A program made the translations under genes and the position numbers. Of a stretch of 23,472 nt of DNA, positions 22,734 to 23,472 are shown piece after piece. The number at the start of each line of letters is the position of its first letter. Positions within the stretch are counted from its first letter, which is position 1. Below the pieces are notes generated by a model. That model was not told the DNA's origin, did not search any database, and saw only the letters and a list, made by a program, of their open reading frames with translations. The stretch is from NCBI GenBank assembly GCA_902459845.2, contig CABPSV020000200.1, positions 1 through 23,472 on the forward strand. Direction: 5' to 3'. The stretch is from Hepatocystis sp. ex Piliocolobus tephrosceles. Lineage: Eukaryota > Apicomplexa > Aconoidasida > Haemosporida > Plasmodiidae.

Positions 22734-23073
22734 TGATAAATTATAAGGTTGAAAAAAAGAAAAATTATGTTGGTAGAAATTATGTTATAAGAACACATAA
22801 AAGTTTTAAAAATAATATTGTTATAAGTTAATTCATTTTTTTTTTTTTTATGTTCCATTTTATATGTTCCATTTTTTTACCTGAACAGAATGAAGTAAAT
22901 CTATTTAAAGCGGAGATCCTAAAGAAGAAAGATAAAAATTAAAATTTTTACTATTATACTAGTAGTTATTTTATTTTATTAATTTTTTTTTTTATTTTTC
23001 TTTTCCGAATGTAATCAAACGTATCGTGCTGATAAGGTTGCACTCTTGTTGAGTCTGAGTTAGTTGATTCCAT
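21723..23073 (-). CDS. Probable small four-exon gene, 58 aa, unknown function
   Basis: Exons: 23073-23021 (53 nt), 22918-22881 (38), 22327-22281 (47) and 21761-21723 (39, with stop TAA). The frame carries through all junctions (phases 2, 1, 0). Exons 2-4 have strong acceptors (TTTCTTCTTTAG, T-tract TAG, T-tract ACATAG). Donors are GTTTGA, GTAAAA and GTATAG; the third intron's donor places an in-frame stop right after exon 3, and exon 4 ends in its own stop. The peptide starts MESTNSDSTRVQPYQHDT, continues ISALNRFTSFCS, then VCVLLQLKENYELKKC, and ends FGVAAKKGYYGE. Its composition is not the Asn/Lys/Ile bias expected of chance AT-rich translation. It is weakly hydrophobic at about 28-37, with Cys29, Cys32 and Cys46. 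I recognise no family. Exon 1 overlaps the RAP coding end in another frame. Alternatively, exons 2-4 may be spliced to the RAP gene from a donor after 23044. Confidence 0.5.
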
Positions 23074-23415
23074 TTATAATACGGAATGTAAATAGTTGCA
23101 AAAGGGAGGTGTGAGAGTATCCACTGTTTATATTTTGTTTTATAATTTTGTATCATGGTATACTCTATATTATTATTTAATTTATTTTTATTAGCGAGTA
23201 GGTTATAGTGAGTTCTTCCATTAAATTCGATAGCTACTTGTTTATAAGTATGGATATGAGACAGCGTTAAAAATATATCAACTGATATATTTTGTTTTGT
23301 TAAATATTCATATATAATTGTATGGTTCTTAAAATTTTTATTTAATATGTTAAAAATTGTAAATTGGTTATATGAATGATTTATTTGTTCCTTTTGTTTT
23401 TTTTTTGAGTTTTCC

Positions 23416-23472
<57 letters not shown>
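22992..23472 (-). CDS. RAP-domain protein, C-terminal part (5' end outside window)
   Basis: Open frame of 159 codons from the right edge to TAA at 22994-22992. It ends in a RAP domain: DIFLTLSHIHTYKQVAIEFN leads into GRTHY, then a polar linker, then FATIYIPYYKWNQL followed by a Gln-containing terminal helix. The hallmarks are the A-I-E-F-N-G-x-x-H core and the I-P-Y-Y-x-W-N segment. RAP proteins are expanded in apicomplexans and mostly linked to mitochondrial or plastid RNA, often with helical repeats upstream; that part is not visible here. At the edge the frame reads about 17 Lys from an A55 tract, which may be coding or may hide an intron or assembly gap. A GTTTGA or GTGCAA donor near the end could splice to downstream mini-exons. 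Confidence 0.85.
23418..23472. repeat. Poly(T) tract of 55 nt at the window edge
   Basis: The sequence ends inside this run. On the minus strand it reads poly(A), that is poly-Lys in the RAP frame. A run this long is a common site of assembly breaks and length error. Confidence 0.95.

Noticed and set aside
1..23472. tRNA, rRNA, CRISPR, transposon or virus-like elements
   Set aside because: Searched by eye for cloverleaf boxes, rRNA cores, spaced direct repeats and transposase or capsid motifs; none seen.

Overview
The window is nuclear DNA of a malaria parasite (Plasmodium). Base composition is extremely AT-rich. Intergenic DNA is dominated by poly(A), poly(T) and (TA)n. The genes carry long Asn/Lys/Ser low-complexity insertions. 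Plasmodium-type genes lie side by side: a TKL kinase with MORN and SAM regions, and a RAP-domain protein. The species cannot be fixed from the sequence alone.

Layout, left to right. 1-1262 is a non-coding upstream region. 1263-11669 (+) is a single-exon giant ORF of 3468 aa, a Plasmodium protein of unknown function; its N-terminal helices look F-BAR-like and it carries about ten independent tandem-repeat blocks. 11670-12305 separates two convergent genes. 12306-14047 (-) is a five-exon gene rebuilt here exon by exon, encoding a 278-aa tRNA adenosine-34 deaminase catalytic subunit (ADAT2/Tad2). 14048-15224 is intergenic. 15225-20231 (-) is a 1668-aa tyrosine-kinase-like kinase, TKL3. 20232-21722 is its repeat-rich upstream region. 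21723-23073 (-) holds a probable, very small four-exon gene (58 aa). 22992-23472 (-) is the C-terminal end of a RAP-domain protein that leaves the window through a poly(A)-coding tract.

The genes do not form a pathway. The four minus-strand genes run head to tail and are best read as independent transcription units. ADAT2 modifies the tRNA wobble base, the RAP protein probably acts on organellar RNA, and TKL3 is a signalling kinase.

The most interesting observation is the right-hand end. Four tiny exons (53, 38, 47 and 39 nt) with consistent splice phases join into one 58-codon frame whose composition is unlike its AT-rich surroundings. Its first exon lies inside the 3' coding end of the RAP gene in another frame. 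The competing explanation is that exons 2-4 are an alternatively spliced C-terminus of the RAP protein itself. Other points: the ADAT2 active site reads H-C-E instead of the usual H-A-E and is followed by a Cys/Ser/Gly-repeat insertion, and TKL3 has a decanucleotide array directly before its start codon that stays open in frame.
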